NCBI RefSeq assembly: GCF_008727875.1
Contig: NZ_VTWS01000006.1
Location: 186,001-250,000 of the forward strand
DNA from: Larkinella humicola
Lineage (GTDB): Bacteria > Bacteroidota > Bacteroidia > Cytophagales > Spirosomataceae
Direction: 5' to 3'
DNA length: 64,000 bases
Shown here: piece after piece, positions 29,877-39,349 of the stretch
How the letters are laid out: each line of letters begins with the position of its first letter
Numbering within the stretch: position 1 is the first letter of the stretch
Program-made: the position numbers and the translations under genes
The notes under the pieces: generated by a model
What the model saw: the letters and a program-made list of their open reading frames with translations, nothing else
What the model was told of the DNA's origin: nothing
Databases searched by the model: none

Positions 29877-31472
29877 ATGAGTACGACACAGGAAATCAGC
29901 CGTCGCCGAACGTTTGCGATTATCAGTCACCCGGATGCCGGAAAGACGACATTGACCGAAAAACTGCTGCTTTTCGGGGGCGCCATCCAAACCGCTGGCG
30001 CCGTTAAGTCGAATAAAATCAAGAAGTCGGCCACCTCCGACTTTATGGAAATTGAAAAGCAACGCGGAATTTCGGTCGCCACGTCGGTGATGACGTTTGA
30101 GTATAAAGACCTCAAAATCAACATTCTCGACACACCGGGCCACAAGGATTTCGCGGAAGATACCTACCGCACACTGACAGCGGTCGATAGTGTTATCCTC
30201 GTCATCGACTGCGTGAAAGGCGTGGAAGAACAAACCGAGCGGCTGATGGAAGTGTGCCGGATGCGCGATACGCCGGTGATCATTTTCATCAATAAACTTG
30301 ACCGCGAAGGCCAGGATCCGTTCGATTTGCTGGACGAACTGGAATCCAAACTCAACCTTCGCGTCCGCCCGCTGACGTGGCCGGTCAACATGGGATCGGA
30401 TTTCAAAGGTGTTTACAGCCTGTATGATAAAACGATGAATTTCTTCCGCGTCAACAAAACGAAAGTGGAAGAGGATATTCTCGAAATTGACATCAATACG
30501 CCGGTTCTGGAACAAAAAGTGGGCGAACGCGATGCCGAACAACTGCGCGAAGACGCCGAACTGATCGAAGGAATTTATGATCCGTTCGACCGGCAAACCT
30601 ACCTGGAAGGCAAAGTAGCCCCGGTATTTTTCGGGTCGGCAGTCAACAACTTCGGCGTCAAAGAGCTGCTCGACACGTTCTGCAGCATTTCGCCCGAACC
30701 CATCGCCCGCGCCACCGACAAACGCGTTGTGTTTCCCGATGAACCGAAATTCACCGGTTTTGTCTTTAAAATTCACGCCAACCTCGACCCGCGCCACCGC
30801 GACCGGATCGCGTTTCTACGCATCTGCTCGGGGGTTTTTGAACGGGGGAAGTTTTATCACCACACCCGCCTGGACAAAGATGTGCGATTTTCGAGCCCGT
30901 TCAGTTTCATGGCCGACAGCAAAAGCATTGTGGATGAAGGCTTCCCGGGCGACGTTGTCGGTCTGTACGACACCGGCTCGTTCAAAATCGGGGACACGCT
31001 GACTGAGGGCGAAGACATGCGCTACGTCGGCATTCCGAGTTTCTCGCCCGAGATTTTTAAGGAGCTGATCAATTCGGACCCGATGAAATCCAAGCAACTG
31101 GAAAAGGGAATTCAGCAGTTGACCGACGAGGGAGTAGCCCAGTTGTTTACGATGATGAGCGGAAACCGGAAAATTGTCGGCACCGTTGGGGAGCTTCAGT
31201 TCGATGTGATTCAGTACCGGCTCGAGCACGAATACGGGGCCAAATGCCGCTGGACGACCATGCCGGTTTCCAAAGCCTGCTGGCTGACGTCGGACGATAA
31301 GAAAAAACTGGACGAATTTATCCGCCTGAAAGGACTGGCCATTGCCTACGACAAAGACACTAACCCGGTTTTTCTGGCCGAATCCGACTGGATTCTGCGG
31401 ATGAACATGCAGAACAACCCCGACATCAAGTTTCACTTTACTTCGGAATTTAAGACGGCAGTGGAAGCCTAA
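29877..31472 (+). CDS. prfC: Peptide chain release factor 3
   Basis: 531 residues, the normal RF3 length. It is a GTPase that removes RF1/RF2 from the ribosome after termination. G1 loop [14 protein letters not shown], the RF3 linker region AGAVKSNK and [14 protein letters not shown] (G2), G3 [15 protein letters not shown]4 [12 protein letters not shown] and the RF3-specific VPAFxP-like [13 protein letters not shown] end. I start at ATG 29877; the frame is open further upstream but only through the palindromic repeat. Downstream pepT follows by 32 bases and may be co-transcribed. Confidence 0.96.
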   Translation: MSTTQEISRRRTFAIISHPDAGKTTLTEKLLLFGGAIQTAGAVKSNKIKKSATSDFMEIEKQRGISVATSVMTFEYKDLKINILDTPGHKDFAEDTYRTLTAVDSVILVIDCVKGVEEQTERLMEVCRMRDTPVIIFINKLDREGQDPFDLLDELESKLNLRVRPLTWPVNMGSDFKGVYSLYDKTMNFFRVNKTKVEEDILEIDINTPVLEQKVGERDAEQLREDAELIEGIYDPFDRQTYLEGKVAPVFFGSAVNNFGVKELLDTFCSISPEPIARATDKRVVFPDEPKFTGFVFKIHANLDPRHRDRIAFLRICSGVFERGKFYHHTRLDKDVRFSSPFSFMADSKSIVDEGFPGDVVGLYDTGSFKIGDTLTEGEDMRYVGIPSFSPEIFKELINSDPMKSKQLEKGIQQLTDEGVAQLFTMMSGNRKIVGTVGELQFDVIQYRLEHEYGAKCRWTTMPVSKACWLTSDDKKKLDEFIRLKGLAIAYDKDTNPVFLAESDWILRMNMQNNPDIKFHFTSEFKTAVEA

Positions 31473-31504
31473 CGTTCTCCGAATTCAAATTTCGCCTTAA
31501 AATC

Positions 31505-32752
31505 ATGTTCCAAAATACATCCGTTACCAGTCGCTTTCTTCGTTACGTCCAAATTGATACTCAGTCCGATCCACGGTCAACGACCAATCCGTCGACTGAA
31601 AAACAGAAAGATCTGGGCCGGATTCTGGTTGAAGAACTGCACGAAATTGGTATTGCGGATGCTGAACTGGACGAGTATGGCTACGTGTATGCGACCATTC
31701 CGGCCAACACGGAGAAAACCAATGTCCCGATTTTGTGTCTTTGCGCCCATATGGATACGTCGCCCGATGTAACGGGCGAAGGCGTAAAACCGCTGACGCA
31801 CCACGGCTGGGACGGCTCCGACATGGTTTTACCCGACGACCCGACGCAAATCATCCGCCTGGCCGATCACCCTGATTTACACGATCAGATTGGCAACGAC
31901 ATCATCACCGCCAGCGGAACGACCCTGCTCGGTGCGGACAACAAAGCCGGTGTGGCCGAAATCATGACGGCTGCGGAGTTGATTATTAATCAGCCGATTA
32001 TCAAACACGGAACCATTCGCTTGCTGTTTACGCCGGATGAAGAAGTAGGGCGTGGAACGGAAAAAGTGGACATGGAAAAGCTCGGTGCGGACTTTGGCTA
32101 CACCATCGACGGCGAACAGCTCGGCACGCTGGAAGATGAAACGTTTTCGGCCGATGCGGTCAAAATCGTGATTCAGGGTGTGAGCACGCACCCCGGTTTT
32201 GCGAAAGGCAAGCTCGAAAATGCGCTGAAAGTTGCCGCCGATTTGTTGGCCGCTCTGCCCAAAGATTCGCTTTCACCCGAAACCACCGAAGGACACGAAG
32301 GCTTCATTCATCCGGGCCATCTCGAAGGCAATCAGGACCAGGCGGTGGTCGAGTTCATCATCCGGGATTTTAGCGTGAGCGGTTTACACGAAAAGGAACA
32401 GTATCTTCAAAATCTTCTCAATGCTGTTCTGGCGAATTACCCCAACTCCAGCGCCACCTTTGAGGTGCGGGAACAATACCGGAACATGAAAGAGGTATTG
32501 GATCAGCACCCGGCGGTCGTCGAAAATGCCCTCGAAGCCATCCGCCGGAGCGAACTGTCGCCCGAACGGCGAAGCATCCGGGGCGGCACAGACGGTTCGC
32601 GGTTGTCGTTCATGGGTCTCCCCTGCCCCAATATCTTCGCCGGTGAACACGCGTTTCACTCCCGTCTGGAGTGGGTCTCGGTTCAGGACATGGAAAAAGC
32701 CGTCGAGGTGATTGTGAATTTGTGCCAGGTTTGGGAGGAAAAAGCAGACTAG
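31505..32752 (+). CDS. pepT: Peptidase T (tripeptide aminopeptidase)
   Basis: 415 residues, M20 metallopeptidase. It removes N-terminal residues from tripeptides in the cytoplasm. Zinc ligands and catalysis: CLCAHMDTSPDV (His, Asp), LLGADNKAGVAEI (bridging Asp), FTPDEEVGRGTEKVD (catalytic Glu), DGEQLG and the C-terminal FAGEHAFHSRLEWV (His). RGGTDGSRLSFMGLP matches PepT. It is close behind prfC and ends at a strong terminator. Confidence 0.95.
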   Translation: MFQNTSVTSRFLRYVQIDTQSDPRSTTNPSTEKQKDLGRILVEELHEIGIADAELDEYGYVYATIPANTEKTNVPILCLCAHMDTSPDVTGEGVKPLTHHGWDGSDMVLPDDPTQIIRLADHPDLHDQIGNDIITASGTTLLGADNKAGVAEIMTAAELIINQPIIKHGTIRLLFTPDEEVGRGTEKVDMEKLGADFGYTIDGEQLGTLEDETFSADAVKIVIQGVSTHPGFAKGKLENALKVAADLLAALPKDSLSPETTEGHEGFIHPGHLEGNQDQAVVEFIIRDFSVSGLHEKEQYLQNLLNAVLANYPNSSATFEVREQYRNMKEVLDQHPAVVENALEAIRRSELSPERRSIRGGTDGSRLSFMGLPCPNIFAGEHAFHSRLEWVSVQDMEKAVEVIVNLCQVWEEKAD

Positions 32753-32767
32753 ACGCCTAACAAGTAA

Positions 32768-32815
32768 TAGAGGGTTTCGGAAAGATTAGATGTCCTTTCG
32801 AAACCCTCTTTTTAT
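32768..32815 (+). terminator. Rho-independent terminator of pepT
   Basis: AGAGGGTTTCG (32769-32779) pairs with CGAAACCCTCT (32799-32809), followed by a T-run. Confidence 0.87.
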
Positions 32816-32831
32816 GCTTTATAATCTGGAA

Positions 32832-33626
32832 TCAGGCAATCGTCTTCGTCACGCCCCCGTCGACCCGAATGGCTGCGCCGTTGGTCGCCGATGCCAGCGG
32901 GCTGGACAGGTAAGCCACCATATTGGCAATTTCCTGCGTGGTCGCAAACCGCTGAATAATGGACGTCGGGCGGGCATTCTTGAAGAAATCCTTTTCCATA
33001 TCTTCCACCGAAACCTGGTTCATCGTTGCCATATTTCCGATAAAATCGCCGACGCCTTCGGAGAAGGTTGGCCCCGGCAAAATGGAGTTGACGGTTACGT
33101 TCGTTCCTTTCGTCAACTCGGCCAAGCCCCGTGAAATCGCTAGCTGAGCGGTTTTGGTGGTGCCGTAGTGAATCATTTCGGTGGGAATTTGTAGTGCCGA
33201 TTCACTGGAAACGAAGAGGATGCGACCCCAGTTTTTGGCCAGCATTTTCGGAAAATAATGACGGGAAAGCCGGACGCCACTCAGCACATTGACTTCGAAA
33301 AACCGCATCCAGTCCTCATCCGGAATGTCCGCGAAATCTTTCGGCTCAAAAATACCGACGTTGTTGATCAATATATCGACTTCGGGCAACTCCGCCAGCA
33401 AGGCGTTTACCTCCTCAACTTTACTAAAATCAGCCGCGATGCCCCGAAACCGGGTGCCGGGCAGTTCGTCCGATACCTGCTGAACCAGGGCAGCGACGCG
33501 CGCCCGGTTGCGACCATTGATGATCACTTCGACTCCTTCCTGCGCCAGTGTTCGGGCAACAGCCAGACCAATACCTGCCGTTGAACCCGTTACGAGGGCG
33601 GTTTTTCCGCTCAATTGCAAATCCAT
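32832..33626 (-). CDS. Short-chain dehydrogenase/reductase
   Basis: 264 residues. Cofactor loop TGSTAGIGLAVA, Arg in NGRNRARV (NADP preference likely), NNVGIFEP (NNAG motif with Val), catalytic Ser in LFVSSESAL, Tyr and Lys in YGTTKTA and the C-terminal ATNGAAIRVDGGVTKT. All four catalytic residues are present. Substrate unknown; the family covers 3-oxoacyl and sugar or steroid alcohol oxidation. It follows the Ddl-like gene by 15 bases on the same strand, so the two form an operon. Confidence 0.92.
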   Translation of the reverse strand: MDLQLSGKTALVTGSTAGIGLAVARTLAQEGVEVIINGRNRARVAALVQQVSDELPGTRFRGIAADFSKVEEVNALLAELPEVDILINNVGIFEPKDFADIPDEDWMRFFEVNVLSGVRLSRHYFPKMLAKNWGRILFVSSESALQIPTEMIHYGTTKTAQLAISRGLAELTKGTNVTVNSILPGPTFSEGVGDFIGNMATMNQVSVEDMEKDFFKNARPTSIIQRFATTQEIANMVAYLSSPLASATNGAAIRVDGGVTKTIA

Positions 33627-33641
33627 ATCCGTCCGTTGTTT

Positions 33642-35327
33642 TTAAGAATACCGCTCCGTAATCGTTCTGGCCCGCTCCCGGGTTTCGGCGATCAACGGAT
33701 GCACCGGTTTGGCAAGCGCTTCCAACGCTTCGGAAACCGTGTCCTTGAACAACAAATTAACCGGCAATTCGTGCCGATCCTGAGCGGTTTTTAGCACCAC
33801 CACCGGTTTGGTTTGCCCCTGCGCACCGTGGAAACCATACCAGGCTTTCGCTTCCAGCCAGGCCGCATCAACGGCTTCGGCGGTGGTGTCTACCAGAAAC
33901 TCCTCCGTCGGCAGATGCAGGTTTTTGCGTTCCGCCATCCGACCATCCAGATCGGCCAGTTGCTGGCGAAGGCGAATCGTGTCCTTGCCCGTCCGGATGC
34001 GTTCACGCAACGACTGGCGGATGAAATACGTGATAGCCTGCGTGACGTTCAGCCCGATCTCAGCCATTTGCTTGAAAATGAGCGAGGTCGGCGACATGCC
34101 GGGAATGGTGTTCGGATCATGCAGCAGCACTCGCCCCGGTTCGTTGGCCTGATCGGGCGTCAAAAAACCGTCGATCCGGGCGCAGACGTTCATGCCCAGG
34201 CGTGTAAACACCTCGGCGACACTCAACTGAATTTCCCGGTTGTGTTCCAGACTGGTTTCGACCGGAATCCGTTTTTTGGTCGTATTGGACTGGTATTTTG
34301 ATTTAAAGTCGAAGCTGGTAACATTGTAAATTTCGGTCGGGGGCAGGGCAACCGCCGTTCCGTCGTCGTCCTGAATCACCCCACACGAAAATTCCTGACC
34401 GCTGACGAATTCCTCAAACAGCACATCGTCTTCGGAGTTCGCCGATCCGATAACCAACGTTCGATACCCCGAAGCCGCCCAGGAATCCGCTTTTTCGAGC
34501 AGGTCTTTGGGATGGTCAATAAACTCGCCGGTTTCTTCGATCACAACCGGATAACCAATGCCGGAATCCAGTTCGGTCACTTCCTGCACAAAAGTGGTTT
34601 TCTCGTCTTCCGAAAACTGCTTCCAGCTTTCCAGGTCAATTTCCTGCCGGAAGAAACACTGATCAACCGCTTTGGTGAACTGGCTCAGGTCGTTTTCCCG
34701 AACAATCACTACGCCGATCGACGAGCCCTGATGCGGAGCTTTCACCACAATGGGTAAACCCAGCAACCCCTGAAGCGACTCAAACACCCCGGCCTTATCC
34801 GCCTGATCCCAGTCGGGTCGGCTGATGACCGACGTTTTTTTCTGCTGCCCATTGACCAGCGCAATCAATTCATTTTGCAGAATCTTATTGATTCCCACCG
34901 CCGAACCCATCAGGCCCGGCCCGGTATAGGGTATTCTATACCATTCGAGCAAGCCCTGAATACCGCCGTCTTCACAGTCGGGGCCGTGCATGGCCAGAAA
35001 GGCCAGATCAAAGTGCTGGCTGAAGTGCTGCGGCTGGATACGCTGACCGATCGCACTAATTTGCTGTTCCCGTTCCTCATCGGATAAACCGGCTAACGAT
35101 TCGATGTAAACGCTGAACGCGGGGTCGGTTTGCTGCGGATAAAACGCCCGGATCGAGCCTTTGCCGAGAAACTCTTCCCGAATTAAAATAAAATTACCAA
35201 GCCCATCCACAAAAACCATGACGGGCTGAAACAGCGATTTGTCAATATGGGCCAGGGCAGTCCGACCACCCGCAAACGAGACTTCCCGCTCACGCGACGG
35301 GCCACCGAAGAAGATTCCTATTTTCAT
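33642..35327 (-). CDS. Long D-alanine--D-alanine ligase-like ATP-grasp protein
   Basis: 561 residues, about 200 longer than typical Ddl (300-360). The Ddl signature is present: IFFGGPSREREVSF (N-domain), IQGLLEWYRIPYTGPG, VVKAPHQGSSIGVV, LFEEFVSGQEFSCGVI, LPPTEIYNV, RIDGFLT and DPNTIPGMSPTSLI. Two regions are extra: an insert of about 75 residues before the EEFVSG strand and a C-terminal extension of about 140 residues after the ligase core (from RIRTGKD on). Where Ddl has MDK (in SAxxMDK) this protein has GINK, and the EVNTxPG glutamate reads DPNT. It may be the essential Ddl of this lineage or a second peptide ligase. Operon with the SDR downstream. Confidence 0.85.
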   Translation of the reverse strand: MKIGIFFGGPSREREVSFAGGRTALAHIDKSLFQPVMVFVDGLGNFILIREEFLGKGSIRAFYPQQTDPAFSVYIESLAGLSDEEREQQISAIGQRIQPQHFSQHFDLAFLAMHGPDCEDGGIQGLLEWYRIPYTGPGLMGSAVGINKILQNELIALVNGQQKKTSVISRPDWDQADKAGVFESLQGLLGLPIVVKAPHQGSSIGVVIVRENDLSQFTKAVDQCFFRQEIDLESWKQFSEDEKTTFVQEVTELDSGIGYPVVIEETGEFIDHPKDLLEKADSWAASGYRTLVIGSANSEDDVLFEEFVSGQEFSCGVIQDDDGTAVALPPTEIYNVTSFDFKSKYQSNTTKKRIPVETSLEHNREIQLSVAEVFTRLGMNVCARIDGFLTPDQANEPGRVLLHDPNTIPGMSPTSLIFKQMAEIGLNVTQAITYFIRQSLRERIRTGKDTIRLRQQLADLDGRMAERKNLHLPTEEFLVDTTAEAVDAAWLEAKAWYGFHGAQGQTKPVVVLKTAQDRHELPVNLLFKDTVSEALEALAKPVHPLIAETRERARTITERYS

Positions 35328-35374
35328 TGTATATAGCTACGAACGAATGCCTGTGGGCATGGGGTGCAAAATAA

Positions 35375-35409
35375 CAAAAAAGGCCGCTCTTCCGATGGAA
35401 GAACGGCCA
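35375..35409 (-). terminator. Terminator of the GSCFA-mrp-nifU operon
   Basis: Minus strand: GGCCGTTCTTCC pairs with GGAAGAGCGGCC (one mismatch) and is followed by TTTTTTG. It lies between nifU and the ddl-like gene. Confidence 0.85.
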
Positions 35410-35445
35410 AAAGTCTTAAAAGAGATCAATGGCAATCAGTATAAT

Positions 35446-35712
35446 TTAAAACGCCGGGGTCAGGTTGACGGCTTCGACCCGCGTAATTTCCGGAACGGCT
35501 TTCAGAATGGCTTCTTCCAACCCGGCTTTGAAGGTCATGGTTGACATGGGGCAGGAGCCACAGGCGCCGACCAGTTCCAGCCGGACTACTTTATCGCTCG
35601 TCACTTCCAGCACCTTCACGTTACCCCCATCTGCTTCCAGATACGGCCGGATGCTATTCAGCGCCTTTTCGATACGATCTATTAAAATTTCGTTGTCCAG
35701 TACAGTTTCCAT
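35446..35712 (-). CDS. NifU C-terminal domain Fe-S scaffold protein
   Basis: 88 residues from ATG 35712, a single NifU-like domain: IEKALNSIRPYLEADGGNVKV and the cluster-binding pair in VGACGSCPMSTMT (CxxC). Such proteins (Nfu) carry [4Fe-4S] clusters to target enzymes. It lies directly after the Mrp-type ATPase, another cluster carrier, in the same operon, which strengthens the assignment. Confidence 0.93.
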   Translation of the reverse strand: METVLDNEILIDRIEKALNSIRPYLEADGGNVKVLEVTSDKVVRLELVGACGSCPMSTMTFKAGLEEAILKAVPEITRVEAVNLTPAF

Positions 35713-35789
35713 GCGAACAGTAAACAAAGGTGGTCAAATGACTGATGGTAAAAATACGTTTTTTCCCTCTTAAATCCAATCAAACCGGC

Positions 35790-36899
35790 TTATTGACGAA
35801 CAATTTCAACCGGACGGGTTTTGTCAAGTGTGGCATTGCGTACCGAAATCTGTTGCGCCAGGGCTTCAGCCGCCGACCGGAAAGCCCCCGAGGTCACCGG
35901 ATCATTTTCGGTCACAACGGGTTTGCCGTCATCGCCCGCTTCCCGGATGCTCTGCACCAGCGGAATCTGACCCAGCAACGGCACGTCGAACTTATCAGCC
36001 AGCAACTGCCCACCGCCTTTGCCAAAGATATAGTATTTCGAGTCAGGCAGCTCGGCGGGGGTAAAATAGGCCATGTTTTCGATGACGCCCAACACCGGCA
36101 CGTTGATCTGCGGTTGCCGGAACATCGCCAGCCCCTTCGTCGCATCGGCCAGCGCCACTTTTTGAGGAGTGGTTACAATAACCGCGCCGGTCACGGGAAC
36201 GGTTTGCACCAGCGTCAGGTGAATGTCGCTCGTTCCGGGCGGCAGGTCGATCAGCAGGTAGTCCAGTTCGCCCCAGTTCGTATCGGCAAAAAACTGGCGC
36301 AATGCCTGGCTCGCCATGGGCCCCCGCCAAACGATGGCGTTGTCCTTCGGTGTCAGAAAACCGATCGACATCAGCTTAACGCCAAACTGTTGAATCGGTT
36401 GCAACATGTTCTTTCCATCTACCTGCCCCACCGCCGGTTGAAGTTCTTCCGCCCCAAACATGACCGGAATCGACGGGCCAAAAATATCAGCGTCGATAAT
36501 CCCGACTTTCGCACCGGATTTGTGTAAAGCCACCGCCAGATTGGCCGTGACGGTCGATTTGCCAACTCCGCCTTTCCCCGACGCAATCGCAATAATATTC
36601 TTCACACCCGGCAAAACCGGGGCGTTGAAACGCGTTGAACTCACATCCGCCGTAAGATTGACAAGTACTTCAATGTCGGGGCCAATGTAGGTATGAATGG
36701 CGTCGACACACCGTTTACGAATCAGCTCTTTCAGGGGGCAGGCGGGGGTGGTCAGCACCACCGTAAAACGCACCTGATCAACACCTAACTCAATGTCTTT
36801 CACCATATTGAGCGTAACCAAATCACGCTTCAAATCCGGTTCTTCGACGTGCCCGAGGGCATTTAAAACACTTTCTTTGGTAAGTTTATACGTTGACAT
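35790..36899 (-). CDS. Mrp/NBP35-type Fe-S cluster carrier ATPase
   Basis: 369 residues from ATG 36899 (a TTG at 36932 would add 11 residues overlapping the GSCFA stop region). An N-terminal MIP18-like domain (LTKESVLNALGHVEEPDLKRD) precedes the deviant Walker A GKGGVGKST, IDADIFGPSIPVMF, LIDLPPGTSDIHLTL and the later region with CPL/CF elements; the MrpA-type CxxC is not evident (PDSKYYIFGKGGGQ occupies the usual place). It binds ATP as a dimer and hands Fe-S clusters to apoproteins. Middle gene of GSCFA-mrp-nifU. Confidence 0.93.
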   Translation of the reverse strand: MSTYKLTKESVLNALGHVEEPDLKRDLVTLNMVKDIELGVDQVRFTVVLTTPACPLKELIRKRCVDAIHTYIGPDIEVLVNLTADVSSTRFNAPVLPGVKNIIAIASGKGGVGKSTVTANLAVALHKSGAKVGIIDADIFGPSIPVMFGAEELQPAVGQVDGKNMLQPIQQFGVKLMSIGFLTPKDNAIVWRGPMASQALRQFFADTNWGELDYLLIDLPPGTSDIHLTLVQTVPVTGAVIVTTPQKVALADATKGLAMFRQPQINVPVLGVIENMAYFTPAELPDSKYYIFGKGGGQLLADKFDVPLLGQIPLVQSIREAGDDGKPVVTENDPVTSGAFRSAAEALAQQISVRNATLDKTRPVEIVRQ

Positions 36900-36928
36900 A
36901 AGTACAGGTCTGTTGGGTAAACAGCGAA

Positions 36929-37942
36929 TCAAGCGGCCTGGTTCGCGCCCGGGTCAATCGTTTTGAAGGCCCGCAACCGGCTTTCTATTTCCTGTTTCTC
37001 CCGAGTAACATCGGCTTTTTTGGAAACCGCATCCAGTTGTTGAAGCAATTTCTCCAGAAACCGCCGGTGTGATTCCGTTCCTTCGTGAAAAGGCCGGTGC
37101 GCCATCGACTTCCGCAGGGTTTGCCACTCGGTTATAAAGCTGCGAAGTTCGTCATCAAATGCGCATTCGGCAAACTTTTCAAAAATATAGGTTTCGGCTA
37201 CTGCATTGGGATGTATCAGATCGGCTTCGTAAAACCGGTAATCACGCAAATCATCCAGCATGATCTCGTAAGCCGGAAAATAATGAACCTGCTCGTTCCA
37301 GACCGTCAATTCGTGGCTAACGGCCCTCAGAATGGATTTGCTGGCCTGATTGAGCGGCAAGGTGTCTTTGGTATGCCGTACCGGACTAACGGTCAGCAGG
37401 ATCTGCAAACCCGGATTGGCGCGCTTCAGCTTTTTCACCAGATCGGTCAGCGTCTGCTGAACATGTTCGTAGGCATACAGGTATTTTTCAAACAGAAAAC
37501 CGGGCATTTTCTGGCAGTTGGCCACCACCTTCCCGGTTTCGAGATGCCGATACACCGTAGCCGTTCCCAGCGTCAGCACAAGCCAGTCAGCAGTTCGAAG
37601 GGCTTCGCCAGTTTGGGTCAGCAAGTCTGTGAGTTTTCCCCGTAGTTCATCTTGGCTGCGGCCCCAGAAGATAGAATGAAAGTCGTAATGAAACCACAAG
37701 CCGTCGCGTTCTACATACAAATCCGGATCGGGTTCGGCACTTTGCAGGGAGGCCAGCTGGAGTTTGGCAATGGAAACCGGGTTGAACAAGGTTCCGAACG
37801 GATTGCTCCGTACAGCCACTTTGTTGTCGGTCAGCTGACGGCCCAGCACGTCAGCAAAACAGGAGCCAATGGTTACTACCCGGGCGTCGGGCCGGATCAA
37901 AGCCGGTAGTTTTTCCGGCGATAGTTCAGTACGAAAGTCCAT
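36929..37942 (-). CDS. GSCFA domain protein
   Basis: 337 residues. It contains the name-giving motif in VVTIGSCFADVLGR and further signatures NPFGTLFNPVSI, HYDFHSIFWG, LVLTLGTATVYRH, PGFLFEKYLY and LTVSPVRHTKD, plus DLIHPNAVAETYI near the end; these recall SGNH hydrolase blocks (GSC, N, H). The family is frequent in Bacteroidota and plausibly an esterase or acyltransferase, but activity is unproven. First gene of the operon with mrp and nifU, 29 bases upstream of mrp; a functional link to Fe-S biogenesis is not known. Confidence 0.92.
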   Translation of the reverse strand: MDFRTELSPEKLPALIRPDARVVTIGSCFADVLGRQLTDNKVAVRSNPFGTLFNPVSIAKLQLASLQSAEPDPDLYVERDGLWFHYDFHSIFWGRSQDELRGKLTDLLTQTGEALRTADWLVLTLGTATVYRHLETGKVVANCQKMPGFLFEKYLYAYEHVQQTLTDLVKKLKRANPGLQILLTVSPVRHTKDTLPLNQASKSILRAVSHELTVWNEQVHYFPAYEIMLDDLRDYRFYEADLIHPNAVAETYIFEKFAECAFDDELRSFITEWQTLRKSMAHRPFHEGTESHRRFLEKLLQQLDAVSKKADVTREKQEIESRLRAFKTIDPGANQAA

Positions 37943-37952
37943 ACCATACTAA

Positions 37953-37985
37953 CAAAAAAGCGGTTCGAAAAGCTCCGAACCGCCT
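37953..37985 (-). terminator. Terminator of the rpsF-rpsR-rplI operon
   Basis: Minus strand: GGCGGTTCGGAGC pairs with GCTTTTCGAACCGC in a stem of at least nine pairs and is followed by TTTTTTG. Confidence 0.83.
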
Positions 37986-38022
37986 TAAAAAATTCACACG
38001 ATAACGTGCTGATTATCATTGA

Positions 38023-38466
38023 TTATTCAGCCGCGATAACGTCAAACTTGATCGTTTGTTTTACGTCTTTGTGCAGGTTGACGATGGCGTTGTAGGAACC
38101 CAGAACTTTGGCTTCGTCGATCGTGATTTTCTTCCGGTCGATGTCGTATCCCTTTTCTTTCAGAGCATCGGCCACCTGCGTATTGGTAACCCGGCCGAAG
38201 ATTTTACCACTTTCGCCCGCTTTTGCCAGAATCTTCAATTCCAGTTGTCCGATTGCTTCGGCAATGGCCAGCGCATCGTTTTTGGTTTTTTCGGCTTTGT
38301 GAGCGGCCTGGCGAATGTTTTCGGCCACCACTTTCTTGTTCGAATCCGTTGCCATCACGGCATATCCCTGCGGAATCAGGTAATTACGGCCATAGCCGGG
38401 TTTAACTTCAACAGTGTCGTTCTTAAAACCCAGTCCGGCGATGTCGGTTTTCAGTATGATTTGCAT
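38023..38466 (-). CDS. rplI: 50S ribosomal protein L9
   Basis: 147 residues, standard L9 length. The N-terminal RNA-binding domain carries the signature KTDIAGLGFKNDTVEVKPG and GRNYLIPQGYAVMA, joined by a long helix to the C-domain (GKIFGRVTNTQVADALKEKG). Last of the rpsF-rpsR-rplI genes; an unusual 109-base spacer with repeated CCGTAAAC units separates it from rpsR. Confidence 0.97.
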   Translation of the reverse strand: MQIILKTDIAGLGFKNDTVEVKPGYGRNYLIPQGYAVMATDSNKKVVAENIRQAAHKAEKTKNDALAIAEAIGQLELKILAKAGESGKIFGRVTNTQVADALKEKGYDIDRKKITIDEAKVLGSYNAIVNLHKDVKQTIKFDVIAAE

Positions 38467-38483
38467 AATATGAATGAGTTTTC

Positions 38484-38573
38484 AGTTTATGGAATACGGT
38501 TTTCAGTAAACGGTTCACGGTTTTCAGACAAGCAGAACACCGTAAACTGTATACCGTAAACCGAACACCGTAA
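38484..38573. repeat. Inverted short repeats in the rpsR-rplI spacer
   Basis: Three ACGGTT-type units (one is ACGGTTTTCAG twice) on the left face three ACCGTAAAC units on the right, able to pair in several registers. It lies inside a ribosomal-protein transcript and could affect rplI expression or RNA processing. Confidence 0.55.
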
Positions 38574-38575
38574 AC

Positions 38576-38827
38576 TTATTTCAGTGAATCGCCTACGTAA
38601 GGTAATAAGGCAAGGTGACGAGCGCGTTTAACGGCCTGACCCACTTTGCGTTGGTATTTCAAGCTCGTTCCGGTGATCCGGCGGGGCAGAATTTTGCCTT
38701 GCTCGTTCAACAACTTCAGCAGGAAGTTGGGATCCTTGTAATCGATGTATTTGATACCGGATTTTTTGAAACGACAGTATTTCTTCCGGTTTTCGTTTTT
38801 GCTAACGGGTTCGTTCTGCAGACTCAT
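38576..38827 (-). CDS. rpsR: 30S ribosomal protein S18
   Basis: 83 residues. Motifs [37 protein letters not shown] and [19 protein letters not shown] are those of S18. It begins 2 bases after the rpsF stop, and S6 and S18 bind as a pair on the small subunit. Confidence 0.97.
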   Translation of the reverse strand: MSLQNEPVSKNENRKKYCRFKKSGIKYIDYKDPNFLLKLLNEQGKILPRRITGTSLKYQRKVGQAVKRARHLALLPYVGDSLK

Positions 38828-38829
38828 GA

Positions 38830-39213
38830 TTATTTGGCCTCCTCTCCTGCTTTTTCGGTTTGTTGTTTGCTTTTACCCAGTTGTCCTTTGCGACGACGTT
38901 CGTTGTACGCCAGTGCGTGCTTATCGAGAACCGTGGTCAGGTTGCGAATGATGCGCTCATCCCGACGGAATTCGATGTCCAGTGCTTCGGGAACCTTCGT
39001 TTCAGCCGAAAACTCAAACAGGAAATAATAACCTGTATTCTTGTGTTGGATCGGGTACGCCAGTTTGCGCAGGCCCATACTCTCTTCGTTAACAATTTCC
39101 GCACCGTTATCGGTTAAAATCTTGCGGAACTTGTCGACGGTGTCCTTTATCTGAACTTCAGATAAAACGGGAGTTAAAATGAACACCGTCTCATAGTTCT
39201 TTGTGAACTGCAT
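38830..39213 (-). CDS. rpsF: 30S ribosomal protein S6
   Basis: 127 residues: [40 protein letters not shown] and [17 protein letters not shown] are typical of S6, followed by a Lys/Glu-rich tail ending EKAGEEAK. First gene of the operon, with a good -7 box at 39255-39262. No ssb gene lies between rpsF and rpsR, as usual for Bacteroidota. Confidence 0.97.
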   Translation of the reverse strand: MQFTKNYETVFILTPVLSEVQIKDTVDKFRKILTDNGAEIVNEESMGLRKLAYPIQHKNTGYYFLFEFSAETKVPEALDIEFRRDERIIRNLTTVLDKHALAYNERRRKGQLGKSKQQTEKAGEEAK

Positions 39214-39254
39214 GACAATTGTGTTAAATGGATAATGATTTCAAAATGAGGACG

Positions 39255-39262
39255 CAAAGGTA
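39255..39262 (-). promoter_or_regulatory. -7 box of the rpsF operon
   Basis: The minus strand reads TACCTTTG, a perfect TAnnTTTG; transcription near 39248 gives a leader of about 35 bases. Its upstream part runs into the terminator stem of the next gene. Confidence 0.6.
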
Positions 39263-39270
39263 GTAAGAAT

Positions 39271-39331
39271 GCCGGAAAAGAGAAAGGGACGAACGGTTTT
39301 TTTTATCCCGCGTCCCTTTCTCTTTTCCGGC
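39271..39331 (-). terminator. 21-bp perfect hairpin after the coiled-coil gene
   Basis: GCCGGAAAAGAGAAAGGGAC plus one G (39271-39291) pairs perfectly with 39311-39331. It lies just past the stop of the gene at 39350 and before the rpsF promoter. No U-run follows on the minus strand, so it may also mark RNA processing. Confidence 0.65.
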
Positions 39332-39349
39332 TGATTTTCAGTCCGTTCG

